5,117 nucleotides of DNA from Spirochaetaceae bacterium (lineage in GTDB: Bacteria; Spirochaetota; Spirochaetia; Treponematales; Breznakiellaceae), in the NCBI GenBank assembly GCA_031258625.1, contig JAIRMO010000014.1, forward strand, positions 1 through 5,117, read 5' to 3'. The notes under the pieces are model-generated. The model was not told the origin of the DNA. It saw nothing but the letters and a program-made list of their open reading frames with translations, and did no database searches. Below, in pieces: positions 1-4,838 of the stretch. The position numbers and the translations under genes were made by a program. The stretch's first letter is position 1. Every line of letters starts with the position of its first letter.

Positions 1-617
1 AAGGCCACATGGTTGGAATACCGCTTGATAATATCCTCGATGGACCAGCGGTTGGCGTATTCGCTCCCCTCATCGGTCAGGTGGAGCGCCACCCGAGTCC
101 CCTGGCGGTCCGTGAGGGCGTCCTCCGGCCCGGCGGCCTCGATCTCAAAGCCCTCTTTGCCGTCGCTCGTCCACTTCCAGGTCTCCCCTTCCCCGGCCTT
201 GCGGCTGATAACCTCGATCTTATCCGCCACCATAAAGGCCGAATAAAACCCCACCCCAAACTGGCCGATAAGGTTGGAATCCCTTTTGGCGTCATCCTGG
301 AGTTTTTCCAGGAAGGCCCTGGTCCCGGACCGGGCGATGGTCCCCAGGGAATCGACGAGGTCCGCCTGGTTCATGCCGATGCCGTTGTCCGTCACGGTAA
401 GGGTTTTTGCCTCCCGGTCAAAGGACAGATCGATCCGGGGCTCAAAAACAAGGGACTTGTAGGCCTCGTCCGCCACGGTAAGGTACTTGAGTTTATCCAG
501 GGCATCGGAAGCATTGGAAACCAATTCCCGCAGGAATATTTCCCGGTTGGAATAGAGGGAATGGATGATGAGGTGCAAGAGCCGGCTCACCTCAGTCTGA
601 AATTGGTGCTGTGCCAT
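1..617 (-). CDS. htpG: Molecular chaperone HtpG (Hsp90), N-terminal part, cut by window edge
   Basis: This is the ATP-binding N-terminal domain of bacterial Hsp90, a cytosolic dimeric chaperone that remodels client proteins by ATP-driven clamp closure. The visible 205 residues begin MAQHQFQTEVSRLLHLIIHS and carry the full set of Bergerat-fold (GHKL) motifs: ELVSNASDALDK at 31-42, with the catalytic Glu31 and the Mg-binding Asn35; DNGIGM at 77-82, with the adenine-contacting Asp77; GTIARSG at 92-98 in the lid; GQFGVGFYSAF at 118-128; and the GTRVALHL strand at 173-180. E. coli HtpG has about 620 residues, so roughly one third is present; the middle and C-terminal domains lie beyond position 1. 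The ATG at 617 is chosen because AAGGAGT (625-631) lies seven bases upstream and the protein aligns with HtpG from its first residues. No frameshift or missing motif is seen. The gene probably has its own promoter. Confidence 0.98.
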   Translation of the reverse strand, partial: MAQHQFQTEVSRLLHLIIHSLYSNREIFLRELVSNASDALDKLKYLTVADEAYKSLVFEPRIDLSFDREAKTLTVTDNGIGMNQADLVDSLGTIARSGTRAFLEKLQDDAKRDSNLIGQFGVGFYSAFMVADKIEVISRKAGEGETWKWTSDGKEGFEIEAAGPEDALTDRQGTRVALHLTDEGSEYANRWSIEDIIKRYSNHVA

Positions 618-624
618 GGTTGAG

Positions 625-690
625 ACTCCTTTTTTGTTGGTGTTTGAGGCAGTTTTAAAATTGACCCTTTAAAACTACCCCCGGTGTATA
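625..690 (-). promoter_or_regulatory. htpG leader: weak -10, inverted repeat and Shine-Dalgarno
   Basis: Reading leftwards, TATACA at 690-685 is a plausible -10 hexamer, but no convincing -35 sits 16-18 bases upstream. Transcription would start near 678. The leader then holds an AT-rich inverted repeat (651-676) and ends in the strong Shine-Dalgarno AAGGAGT (625-631). No CIRCE operator (TTAGCACTC/GAGTGCTAA) is present, so HrcA control is not indicated. The hexamer call is tentative; the Shine-Dalgarno is firm. Confidence 0.45.
651..676. repeat. 9-bp perfect inverted repeat in htpG leader
   Basis: The arms AGTTTTAAA (651-659) and TTTAAAACT (668-676) are exact reverse complements separated by eight bases. 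The 9-8-9 layout is like that of heat-shock operators such as CIRCE (9-9-9), but the sequence differs. It lies just downstream of the possible htpG start site, so it could be a repressor site or a 5' mRNA hairpin. It does not cover the Shine-Dalgarno, which argues against a simple RNA thermometer. Confidence 0.55.
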
Positions 691-713
691 GAAAAAACCT
701 ATATCTAAGATAC

Positions 714-788
714 TAAAGAAGCCGCTCCTGGGCAAGAGTTTCGGGCCCACCTATTGGCGCCAGGCGCCGATTAAGATATGGAAGCGGC
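714..788 (-). terminator. Branched stem structure with U-rich tail, probable terminator of the AT-rich operon
   Basis: The outer stem pairs GCCGCT-CC (721-728) with GG-A-AGCGGC (780-788), eight base pairs around one bulged base. Inside are two further hairpins: TGGGC/GCCCA (729-733 with 745-749) and ATTGGCG/CGCCGAT (753-759 with 765-771, one G-U pair, five-base loop). On the minus strand the closing stem is followed by TTCTTTA (720-714), a U-rich tail. It begins about 35 bases after the stop of the gene ending at 823 and lies before htpG, the expected place for a terminator. The three-way-junction shape is more elaborate than most intrinsic terminators, so a small structured RNA or cis-regulatory element is an alternative. 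I do not recognise a known riboswitch consensus in it. Confidence 0.45.
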
Positions 789-822
789 GGAAACAATCCT
801 TAGACGTTTTATGCTAGATACT

Positions 823-1512
823 TCACGTTCCCCCGTTGATCCGGGGTATTTCTTTACAATGATATTGTAAAAAAAATTCCAGAGAAGATCGTGATAAATC
901 CCGGTAATGCAAGTCATACAAAAAATTTCTGAATGATTTCAGATCTTCATGAATCTTTAACTCAAAGGCTCGATTATTTTCCTTGTATGTTTTTATCACT
1001 ATTTGCAGCAGAACATAGGTTATATATTCATTGAAATAAAATTTTTCAAAAACGTGTATTCTTTTTATATCAACCTCTGAATAATCCAGATGAAATGGCT
1101 TTATCAAAGAAAACCAATAAAATAAGTAGGCAATTTTCCGATAAAAATAGGGATCAGATGAGCTTGTTTTGCATCCAAATTCCGCTATATTATCCAATAT
1201 TTTATCTTTTCGGGAAGATGGAATGGAAATCTTTAAATCACCAATCTGACATTCCAGCCTTTTCTGTCCATAAACATCCCGTGAATAACGGTGTAATACG
1301 TTTGATAATCCAACAACATCAGTGTTCAGACATCCCGCTCCATAAATGGATGAATCACGTTGCCGGTATAGTTTACCAATATAATTTTTAATAATATCGA
1401 CCCGGTCTTTCATTGGGCTTTTCGTAAACCAGCCGTCCGTATTAAGTATATAATCTCCATTTTTATCTTGTTGATATGAATAATCATCTAATAATGAGCT
1501 GGCTAAATTCAT
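823..1512 (-). CDS. Hypothetical protein, AT-rich, second gene of accessory pair, starts at poly-G tract
   Basis: Family not recognised. The protein has about 229 residues from the ATG at 1512. An in-frame ATG at 1530 adds MLQGGG, encoded across the G9 tract. I prefer 1512 because the G-run could serve as a Shine-Dalgarno and 1530 has none close by. The protein is aromatic-rich and slightly basic. Its middle holds a hydrophobic aromatic stretch (KIAYLFYWFSLI, residues 132-143 counted from 1530), followed by FEKFYFNEYITYVLLQIVIK (161-180), predicted helical. A possible catalytic motif was sought and none stands out; no signal peptide is seen. Codon choice is strongly AT-biased compared with htpG and malQ, which suggests horizontal acquisition. 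The gene follows the 66-residue gene by 38-56 bases and probably shares its promoter, although TATAAT at 1568-1563 could act as an internal -10. A toxin-like partner of an acidic small protein is one possibility, unproven. Confidence 0.75.
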   Translation of the reverse strand: MNLASSLLDDYSYQQDKNGDYILNTDGWFTKSPMKDRVDIIKNYIGKLYRQRDSSIYGAGCLNTDVVGLSNVLHRYSRDVYGQKRLECQIGDLKISIPSSRKDKILDNIAEFGCKTSSSDPYFYRKIAYLFYWFSLIKPFHLDYSEVDIKRIHVFEKFYFNEYITYVLLQIVIKTYKENNRAFELKIHEDLKSFRNFLYDLHYRDLSRSSLEFFLQYHCKEIPRINGGT

Positions 1513-1513
1513 T

Positions 1514-1522
1514 CCCCCCCCC
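1514..1522 (-). repeat. Homopolymer of nine G (coding strand) at gene start
   Basis: Nine consecutive C on the plus strand give G9 on the coding strand, in an otherwise AT-rich neighbourhood. It lies between two in-frame ATG codons (1530 and 1512), one base before the second. Loss or gain of one G would throw the 1530 start out of frame and would change the Shine-Dalgarno-like G-run serving 1512. Poly-G tracts of this size are known slippage sites, and in Treponema pallidum such tracts control expression of several genes. The tract is directly seen; phase variation is inferred. Confidence 0.85.
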
Positions 1523-1568
1523 TGAAGCATAAAAAATGAGATTTTTGAAGCACCTGTTCAATATTATA

Positions 1569-1769
1569 TCAAACTGGAATTGCGATACCAGGTACCAGGG
1601 TAGAATTTATAAAATCAACGCCCTTCTGTACCAACTCCTCCTCCGGGAAATCTACATACTGAACATTTATCTTTTCATCGGTTTGACGATTTTTCTTCGC
1701 AACCATATATTGTGAGGGAAATAACTCTTCATCGGCAAAGTCTATCTCCACTCCATTTTTGTCGGTCAT
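1569..1769 (-). CDS. Small acidic hypothetical protein (66 aa), first gene of accessory pair
   Basis: Family not recognised. The 66 residues begin MTDKNGVEIDFADEELFPSQ and are clearly acidic, with about 13 Asp/Glu against 6 Lys/Arg. Acidic clusters lie at DFADEE (10-15) and FPEEE (41-45). The C-terminus (INSTLVPGIAIPV) is uncharged and beta-prone. No signal peptide, membrane segment or Cys/His metal site is visible. The start at 1769 is supported by AGAGGT (1777-1782) seven bases upstream. The gene is preceded by a near-consensus promoter with a palindrome at the predicted start site, and followed after 38-56 bases by a larger, slightly basic protein gene. Small acidic first gene plus larger second gene under a palindromic operator resembles toxin-antitoxin order, but no antitoxin DNA-binding fold (ribbon-helix-helix, HTH) can be recognised. 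It could equally be an immunity or adaptor protein. Confidence 0.75.
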   Translation of the reverse strand: MTDKNGVEIDFADEELFPSQYMVAKKNRQTDEKINVQYVDFPEEELVQKGVDFINSTLVPGIAIPV

Positions 1770-1824
1770 TACGAATACCTCTTGTCAGAAAAGATCCACT
1801 CCACATATAGCGGAGGTCTGATTA

Positions 1825-1850
1825 GTCAACCACTACAAATAGTGGTTGAC
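1825..1850. promoter_or_regulatory. Perfect 11-bp-arm palindrome at the transcription start, candidate operator
   Basis: GTCAACCACTA (1825-1835) and TAGTGGTTGAC (1840-1850) are exact reverse complements with a four-base centre (CAAA). The palindrome starts about six bases downstream of the start site predicted from the -10 at 1868-1863. A dimeric repressor bound here would block initiation, so autoregulation by one of the two downstream proteins is a reasonable guess. In RNA the same sequence would form a strong 5' hairpin that could protect the transcript. The repeat is certain; its role is inferred. Confidence 0.7.
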
Positions 1851-1862
1851 AATCGAAATTGA

Positions 1863-1891
1863 ATTATAACGATATCTTCTAGTATCGTCAA
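1863..1891 (-). promoter_or_regulatory. Near-consensus sigma70-type promoter for the accessory gene pair
   Basis: On the minus strand TTGACG (1891-1886, five of six matches to -35) is followed by exactly 17 bases and then a perfect TATAAT (1868-1863). The upstream 20-25 bases are almost all A/T, like an UP element. Predicted start is near 1856, giving a leader of about 87 bases that begins with the palindrome at 1850-1825 and ends in AGAGGT (1782-1777). Such a strong core promoter overlapped by a candidate operator fits a tightly repressed gene. Confidence 0.75.
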
Positions 1892-2044
1892 GTTAATATT
1901 ATCAAATAATAGCAAATTTTACCTATTTTTTATCTCAAAAACTGTATTTTGATACATAAAATTAAAAAAAACGCAACATACATCCCATTTTACAGGCTCA
2001 ATGCCTATAAATCGTAACTCAACATAGCGAAATTACGAAATCAT

Positions 2045-2080
2045 AGCGCCGATTTATTCGCATTCGAATAAATCAGTGCT
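2045..2080. repeat. Long AT-rich hairpin downstream of malQ
   Basis: GATTTATTCG (2051-2060) and CGAATAAATC (2065-2074) pair perfectly around the loop CATT. After one C/A mismatch the stem continues as AGCGC (2045-2049) with GTGCT (2076-2080), including one G-U pair. It lies 50-85 bases after the malQ stop. Neither side has a U-run, so it is a poor intrinsic terminator; it may be an mRNA 3' end stabiliser, a terminator aided by Rho, or a protein site. Confidence 0.6.
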
Positions 2081-2129
2081 TCCTTAGGGGAATTTTTGAC
2101 TTTATTTTATGATAGAATCCCCTCCCTTA

Positions 2130-4151
2130 CTATTTCCCCCTTTTTATTTTTCTTTTTACCGTAGATAGTTCCGCTACGGCCTTAACCAGATCCTCGTCAA
2201 GGGAAAGATCCGAAATAGGCGCGGGGAGCCGGTAGGTCCAGTTGAAGTCGTTGGTGGTACCCGGCACGTTGATCCGTTCCGAACCGGGGTCCGGGGCGTA
2301 CCAGTTGGGGGAAAGGTGGAGCAGATCCTGGATTTGGAAAACCCTGAACCGGGAGGCCGCCGCCGCCGCCTTGTGGAGGATGATCTTTGCCGTGCCGGGG
2401 TTGTAGATCTTCGGCAGGGAGGGGTAGCCGATAAAACCGCAGAAATGTTTCTGATCCACCTCCCGGTCCCACCATTCCCGCAGGGTCGAGCTGTCGTGGA
2501 CCGAGGGGGTGCATACGCTCAACTCGGGGTATTCCTCCAGGGGGATGTAAGGCTGACCCTCGGCGTCCCAGTCCCGGAACCAGCGGATCACCCGGAGCCC
2601 CAGGATCTTCAGCTTGGTCAGCGCCCGGGGCACACAGGCGGGGACGGCCCCCAGGTCTTCGGCGCAGGGAAGCATGGAGGACGAGGAGATCAGGACCGAC
2701 AAGAGTTTCTTACCCTCCTGCTCCCAGATCTCCTCCGAGGCAAGGCGCCGTTTTTCCAGCAGCTCCTCCAGGCCGCGCCGCTCCTCCCCGGAGAGGGCGG
2801 CGTAGGCCCGGGAATCCCGGTAGAACCACACCGGCGCGAAAAGGCCCTTTTCATACTCCAGAAAGATCCGGTTGCGCCAGGCCCGGAGAAGATACGAGCG
2901 GGCCGCGGGGTGGATTTCCTGGGCCTCAATATCCTTTTCCCCCCGGATCGCGTCCTTGAAAAGCCAAAGCTCCTCATCCCCGATCCGCTCCAGGACCCGG
3001 GAAAACACCCCTTCCGCCGCGGCGGCGGTGAGGGCGGTATTCTGATTTCCCCATTCGTCCCGGATATCCCGCAGGGCGTCCCACACCTCCCCGGTGGGGA
3101 TATGGGGCCGGGACATCCAGCGGATCCGGGCGTCGTCAAAGCCCAGGGCCGTTAAATCCGCCGTGGTAACCGGCACCGCGGGGATGTAACGCCCCAGGGT
3201 GGAGGAATTATCCGCGCCGGGGGCAGCCCAGATCCGGAAAAAACCCAGCACATGATCGATACGGTAGGCCTGGTAGTACTTTTCCGCGGCCTTGAGCCGC
3301 TGCCGCCACCAGGCATAGTCGTCCTTGGCCTGGGCTTCCCAATCGTAGATGGGGAAGCCCCAGTTCTGCCCGTCGGGGCTGTACATATCCGGGGGAGCCC
3401 CGGCGGAAAGGTCCCGGCGGAAATAACCGGGATGGACCCAGACATCGCAGGAATCCTCGTTCATCAGGATGGGAATGTCCCCCTTGAGGAGGATCCCCGC
3501 CTCCGCCACCGCGGCCGCCGCCCGGCTAAACTGGGCGTCCAGGGCCTCCTGGAGCCAGACCCAGAAAAGATGCTCCCCCCGGAACTTTTTGTCCTCCCAG
3601 AGGGCCTCCACGTCCTTTGCCGTTACGGTACGGTGGGGTTCCCATTCCTTCCAGCTTTTTTCGTGGTTTTCTTCTTTCAGCCGCCGGTATACGGCGTATC
3701 CCTTAACCCAGGGGTTTTTATCGATCCACTTGCCCAGGGGGCCCTGAGGGCCTGCCCGGTCCCCTATCTCCGCCCCATGGGCGGCGTATATCTTCTTGAG
3801 GAGGTCCATCTTGGCCCGGAGGATCTCGTTATAGGGAAACCGCTCTTTGGGGCCGAAGCGCCTGCCGATTTCTTCAAGATCCCCGGTGTATGACGCCGCA
3901 TCCGGGAGCTCCCCGATCCGCAGGTAGAGGGGGTGCAGGGCAAAGGCCGTCAGGGCGCTGTAGGGGGAACTTTCGTAGCCCGTATCGTTTACCGGCAGGA
4001 GTTGAATCAGCCCCACCCCCAGCTTGACGCACCATTGGGCAAATTCCACCAGATCCAGAAATTCCCCTACCCCCAGGCTTTGTTCCCCCCGGAGGGCCCC
4101 TACCGGGACGACCGTTCCGATTAACCGCTGATTCCCTTGGGCATTAACCAT
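2130..4151 (-). CDS. malQ: 4-alpha-glucanotransferase, GH77, DPE2-like with catalytic-domain insertion
   Basis: Amylomaltase/disproportionating enzyme: moves alpha-1,4-glucan segments between maltodextrins, releasing glucose, in cytosolic maltose or glycogen breakdown. The 673-residue protein starts directly in the catalytic barrel (GTVVPVGALRGEQSLGVGEF, 12-31). It carries the family hallmarks: SSPYSALTAFALHPLYL (61-77), GDIPILMNEDSCDVW (224-238), AGAPPDMYSPDGQNWGFPIY (250-269), nucleophile Asp299 in YRIDHVLGF, acid/base Glu498 in CAEDLG, third acid Asp553 in SVHDSS, and VPGTTNDFNW near the end. Asp299 and Glu498 lie 199 residues apart, against 47 in Thermus aquaticus amylomaltase. The extra block (about 320-480, charged and helix-rich, with LEELLEKRRLASEEIWEQEGKK) matches the DPE2-type architecture of plants and some bacteria, but the N-terminal CBM20 starch-binding modules are absent. 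The ATG at 4151 has AGGAAGGA (4157-4164) five bases upstream. Composition is GC-rich and no frameshift is seen. A promoter lies just upstream. Confidence 0.97.
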   Translation of the reverse strand: MVNAQGNQRLIGTVVPVGALRGEQSLGVGEFLDLVEFAQWCVKLGVGLIQLLPVNDTGYESSPYSALTAFALHPLYLRIGELPDAASYTGDLEEIGRRFGPKERFPYNEILRAKMDLLKKIYAAHGAEIGDRAGPQGPLGKWIDKNPWVKGYAVYRRLKEENHEKSWKEWEPHRTVTAKDVEALWEDKKFRGEHLFWVWLQEALDAQFSRAAAAVAEAGILLKGDIPILMNEDSCDVWVHPGYFRRDLSAGAPPDMYSPDGQNWGFPIYDWEAQAKDDYAWWRQRLKAAEKYYQAYRIDHVLGFFRIWAAPGADNSSTLGRYIPAVPVTTADLTALGFDDARIRWMSRPHIPTGEVWDALRDIRDEWGNQNTALTAAAAEGVFSRVLERIGDEELWLFKDAIRGEKDIEAQEIHPAARSYLLRAWRNRIFLEYEKGLFAPVWFYRDSRAYAALSGEERRGLEELLEKRRLASEEIWEQEGKKLLSVLISSSSMLPCAEDLGAVPACVPRALTKLKILGLRVIRWFRDWDAEGQPYIPLEEYPELSVCTPSVHDSSTLREWWDREVDQKHFCGFIGYPSLPKIYNPGTAKIILHKAAAAASRFRVFQIQDLLHLSPNWYAPDPGSERINVPGTTNDFNWTYRLPAPISDLSLDEDLVKAVAELSTVKRKIKRGK

Positions 4152-4159
4152 AATAATCC

Positions 4160-4201
4160 TTCCTGTTCTGTAATATAAATAATTATACTACGAAACAGGA
4201 A
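4160..4201. repeat. 8-bp inverted repeat flanking the malQ -10 region
   Basis: TTCCTGTT (4160-4167) and AACAGGAA (4194-4201) are exact reverse complements with centres 34 bases apart, close to three helical turns. They bracket the -10 hexamer; the left arm overlaps the malQ Shine-Dalgarno. Half-sites for a repressor are possible, but since one arm is also a ribosome site the symmetry could be chance. Confidence 0.35.
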
Positions 4202-4209
4202 AAGGGCAA
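4182..4209 (-). promoter_or_regulatory. Sigma70-like promoter of malQ
   Basis: A perfect TATAAT at 4187-4182 is preceded, 16 bases upstream, by TTGCCC (4209-4204, four of six matches to -35). Transcription would start near 4175, leaving a leader of about 24 bases that contains the malQ Shine-Dalgarno. It gives malQ expression independent of the upstream thioesterase gene. Confidence 0.6.
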
Positions 4210-4279
4210 ATGATTTTTTTCCAAACCAACCGGGTTTTGAAACGGCCGCAACGGCCTTGAATTATACGGTTCGGTTGGC

Positions 4280-4675
4280 TTATTCCGGTCCGAGCCCCGG
4301 GACATCCCATTCGGAGGGGAGTTTTACCGGCATACCTTTGGAATCGACAAAAGCCCAGGTAACCTTTGCTTCAACAAGAAGCTCCTCCCCCCGCTTTATC
4401 TCCTGGGCGATGATCCCGCTGACCGCCCCTTTTTTGATGGGCCAGGAACGGATCGTTACGACATCGTCGGCGGTGGCGGGTTTTTTATAATCAATTTCGA
4501 CCCGGGCAACATAGACCCCGTAACCTGCCTTAATCATGGCGGGGTAATCAAAGTTTATATCTTTAAGGAATTCGTAACGGGCGACTTCCAGATAGTTAAG
4601 GTAAACGGCATTGTTGACATGACTGTAACTATCACATTCATAGGTTCTGACCATTAAAGAATATTCACTAATCAT
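4280..4675 (-). CDS. Acyl-CoA thioesterase, hotdog fold, FadM/YbgC-like (4HBT family)
   Basis: A single-domain hotdog thioesterase of about 131 residues, the usual size for this family; such enzymes hydrolyse acyl-CoA thioesters in the cytosol as dimers or tetramers. The active-site segment VRTYECDSYSHVNNAVYLNYLEVAR (9-33) closely follows E. coli FadM (VRGYHLDVYQHVNNARYLEFLEEAR): Asp15 is the predicted catalytic acid, and His19, Asn21-Asn22, Tyr25 and Glu30 are the conserved companions. The later strands (VARVEIDYKKPATADDVVTIRSW, 56-78; LLVEAKVTWAFVDSKGMPV, 99-117) complete the sheet. Substrate length cannot be told. The start is uncertain: the frame stays open to an ATG at 4720 inside a hairpin, which would add 15 unrelated residues. 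The ATG at 4675 gives a normal N-terminus but has no Shine-Dalgarno; TATACA at 4690-4685 could be a -10 giving a nearly leaderless message. ATG 4654 is another option. Confidence 0.93.
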   Translation of the reverse strand: MISEYSLMVRTYECDSYSHVNNAVYLNYLEVARYEFLKDINFDYPAMIKAGYGVYVARVEIDYKKPATADDVVTIRSWPIKKGAVSGIIAQEIKRGEELLVEAKVTWAFVDSKGMPVKLPSEWDVPGLGPE

Positions 4676-4709
4676 ATCATTTAGTGTATAATAAAGGAAG
4701 GATCTTTTC

Positions 4710-4730
4710 AAAGCCCCCATAGGGGGCTTT
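4710..4730. terminator. 9-bp GC hairpin with A/T flanks, terminator-like
   Basis: AAAGCCCCC (4710-4718) and GGGGGCTTT (4722-4730) pair perfectly around a three-base loop. The A3/T3 ends give a short U-run in either direction, so it may stop transcripts coming leftwards out of the repeat array before the thioesterase gene. The U-run is only three long, which weakens the call; it could also mark the array boundary. Confidence 0.45.
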
Positions 4731-4731
4731 A

Positions 4732-4838
4732 TGCCCCCGGCGGGCGGCCACCTGAGCCCACCCGGCGCCCCCCTTCGCCAACCGGTGACTGGCGAAGGGG
4801 AGAGCCGCGCGTTCTAATGGGGCCGCCCGCCGGGGGCA
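4732..4838. repeat. 107-bp segment bounded by 18-bp perfect inverted repeats
   Basis: Positions 4732-4749 are the exact reverse complement of 4821-4838 (GGCCGCCCGCCGGGGGCA), 18 of 18. The right arm belongs to the 128-bp tandem unit; the left arm is an inverted copy of it placed outside the array. Between them lies the first copy of the array hairpin (4770-4800). The layout is MITE-like, but the bases just outside the arms (CTTTA and GGAAA) do not form a target duplication, so this may only be an inverted partial unit at the array edge. Confidence 0.6.

Larger units (their letters stand above)
1770..2129. other. Gene-free AT-rich intergenic region
   Basis: No coding sequence with a convincing start is seen on either strand in these 360 bases. 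They hold the Shine-Dalgarno and promoter of the 66-residue gene, a perfect palindrome (1825-1850), an A/T tract upstream of the promoter that could act as an UP element, a small 7-bp hairpin (1991-2009, TACAGGC/GCCTATA with one G-U pair) and a long hairpin (2045-2080). The sequence from about 1892 to 2040 shows nothing else. Confidence 0.7.

Noticed and set aside
721..788. tRNA-like length and closing stem
   Set aside because: The outer stem is bulged, no TTCRA T-loop or seven-base anticodon loop is present on either strand, and the inner loops have the wrong sizes.
1563..1591. Internal promoter between the two cassette genes (TATAAT at 1568-1563)
   Set aside because: The -10 is perfect, but the best -35 at 17 bases (CTGGTA) matches only three of six, in a very AT-rich context where TATAAT is common by chance.
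1846..1870. Plus-strand promoter starting with TTGACA at 1846
   Set aside because: The only TATAAT-like hexamer (TATAAC at 1865-1870) is 13 bases away, too close, and no plus-strand gene follows.
2316..3155. Long plus-strand open frame (279 codons) antisense to malQ
   Set aside because: It is a shadow of GC-rich malQ codons; the product is Gly/Pro/Arg-rich with no family resemblance, while the minus strand encodes an unmistakable GH77 enzyme. The other long plus-strand frames at 3252-3893 and 9-623 are rejected for the same reason.
4244..4256. Small GGCCG/CGGCC hairpin after the thioesterase stop as a terminator
   Set aside because: The stem is only five pairs and is followed by just three T on the minus strand; too weak to call.
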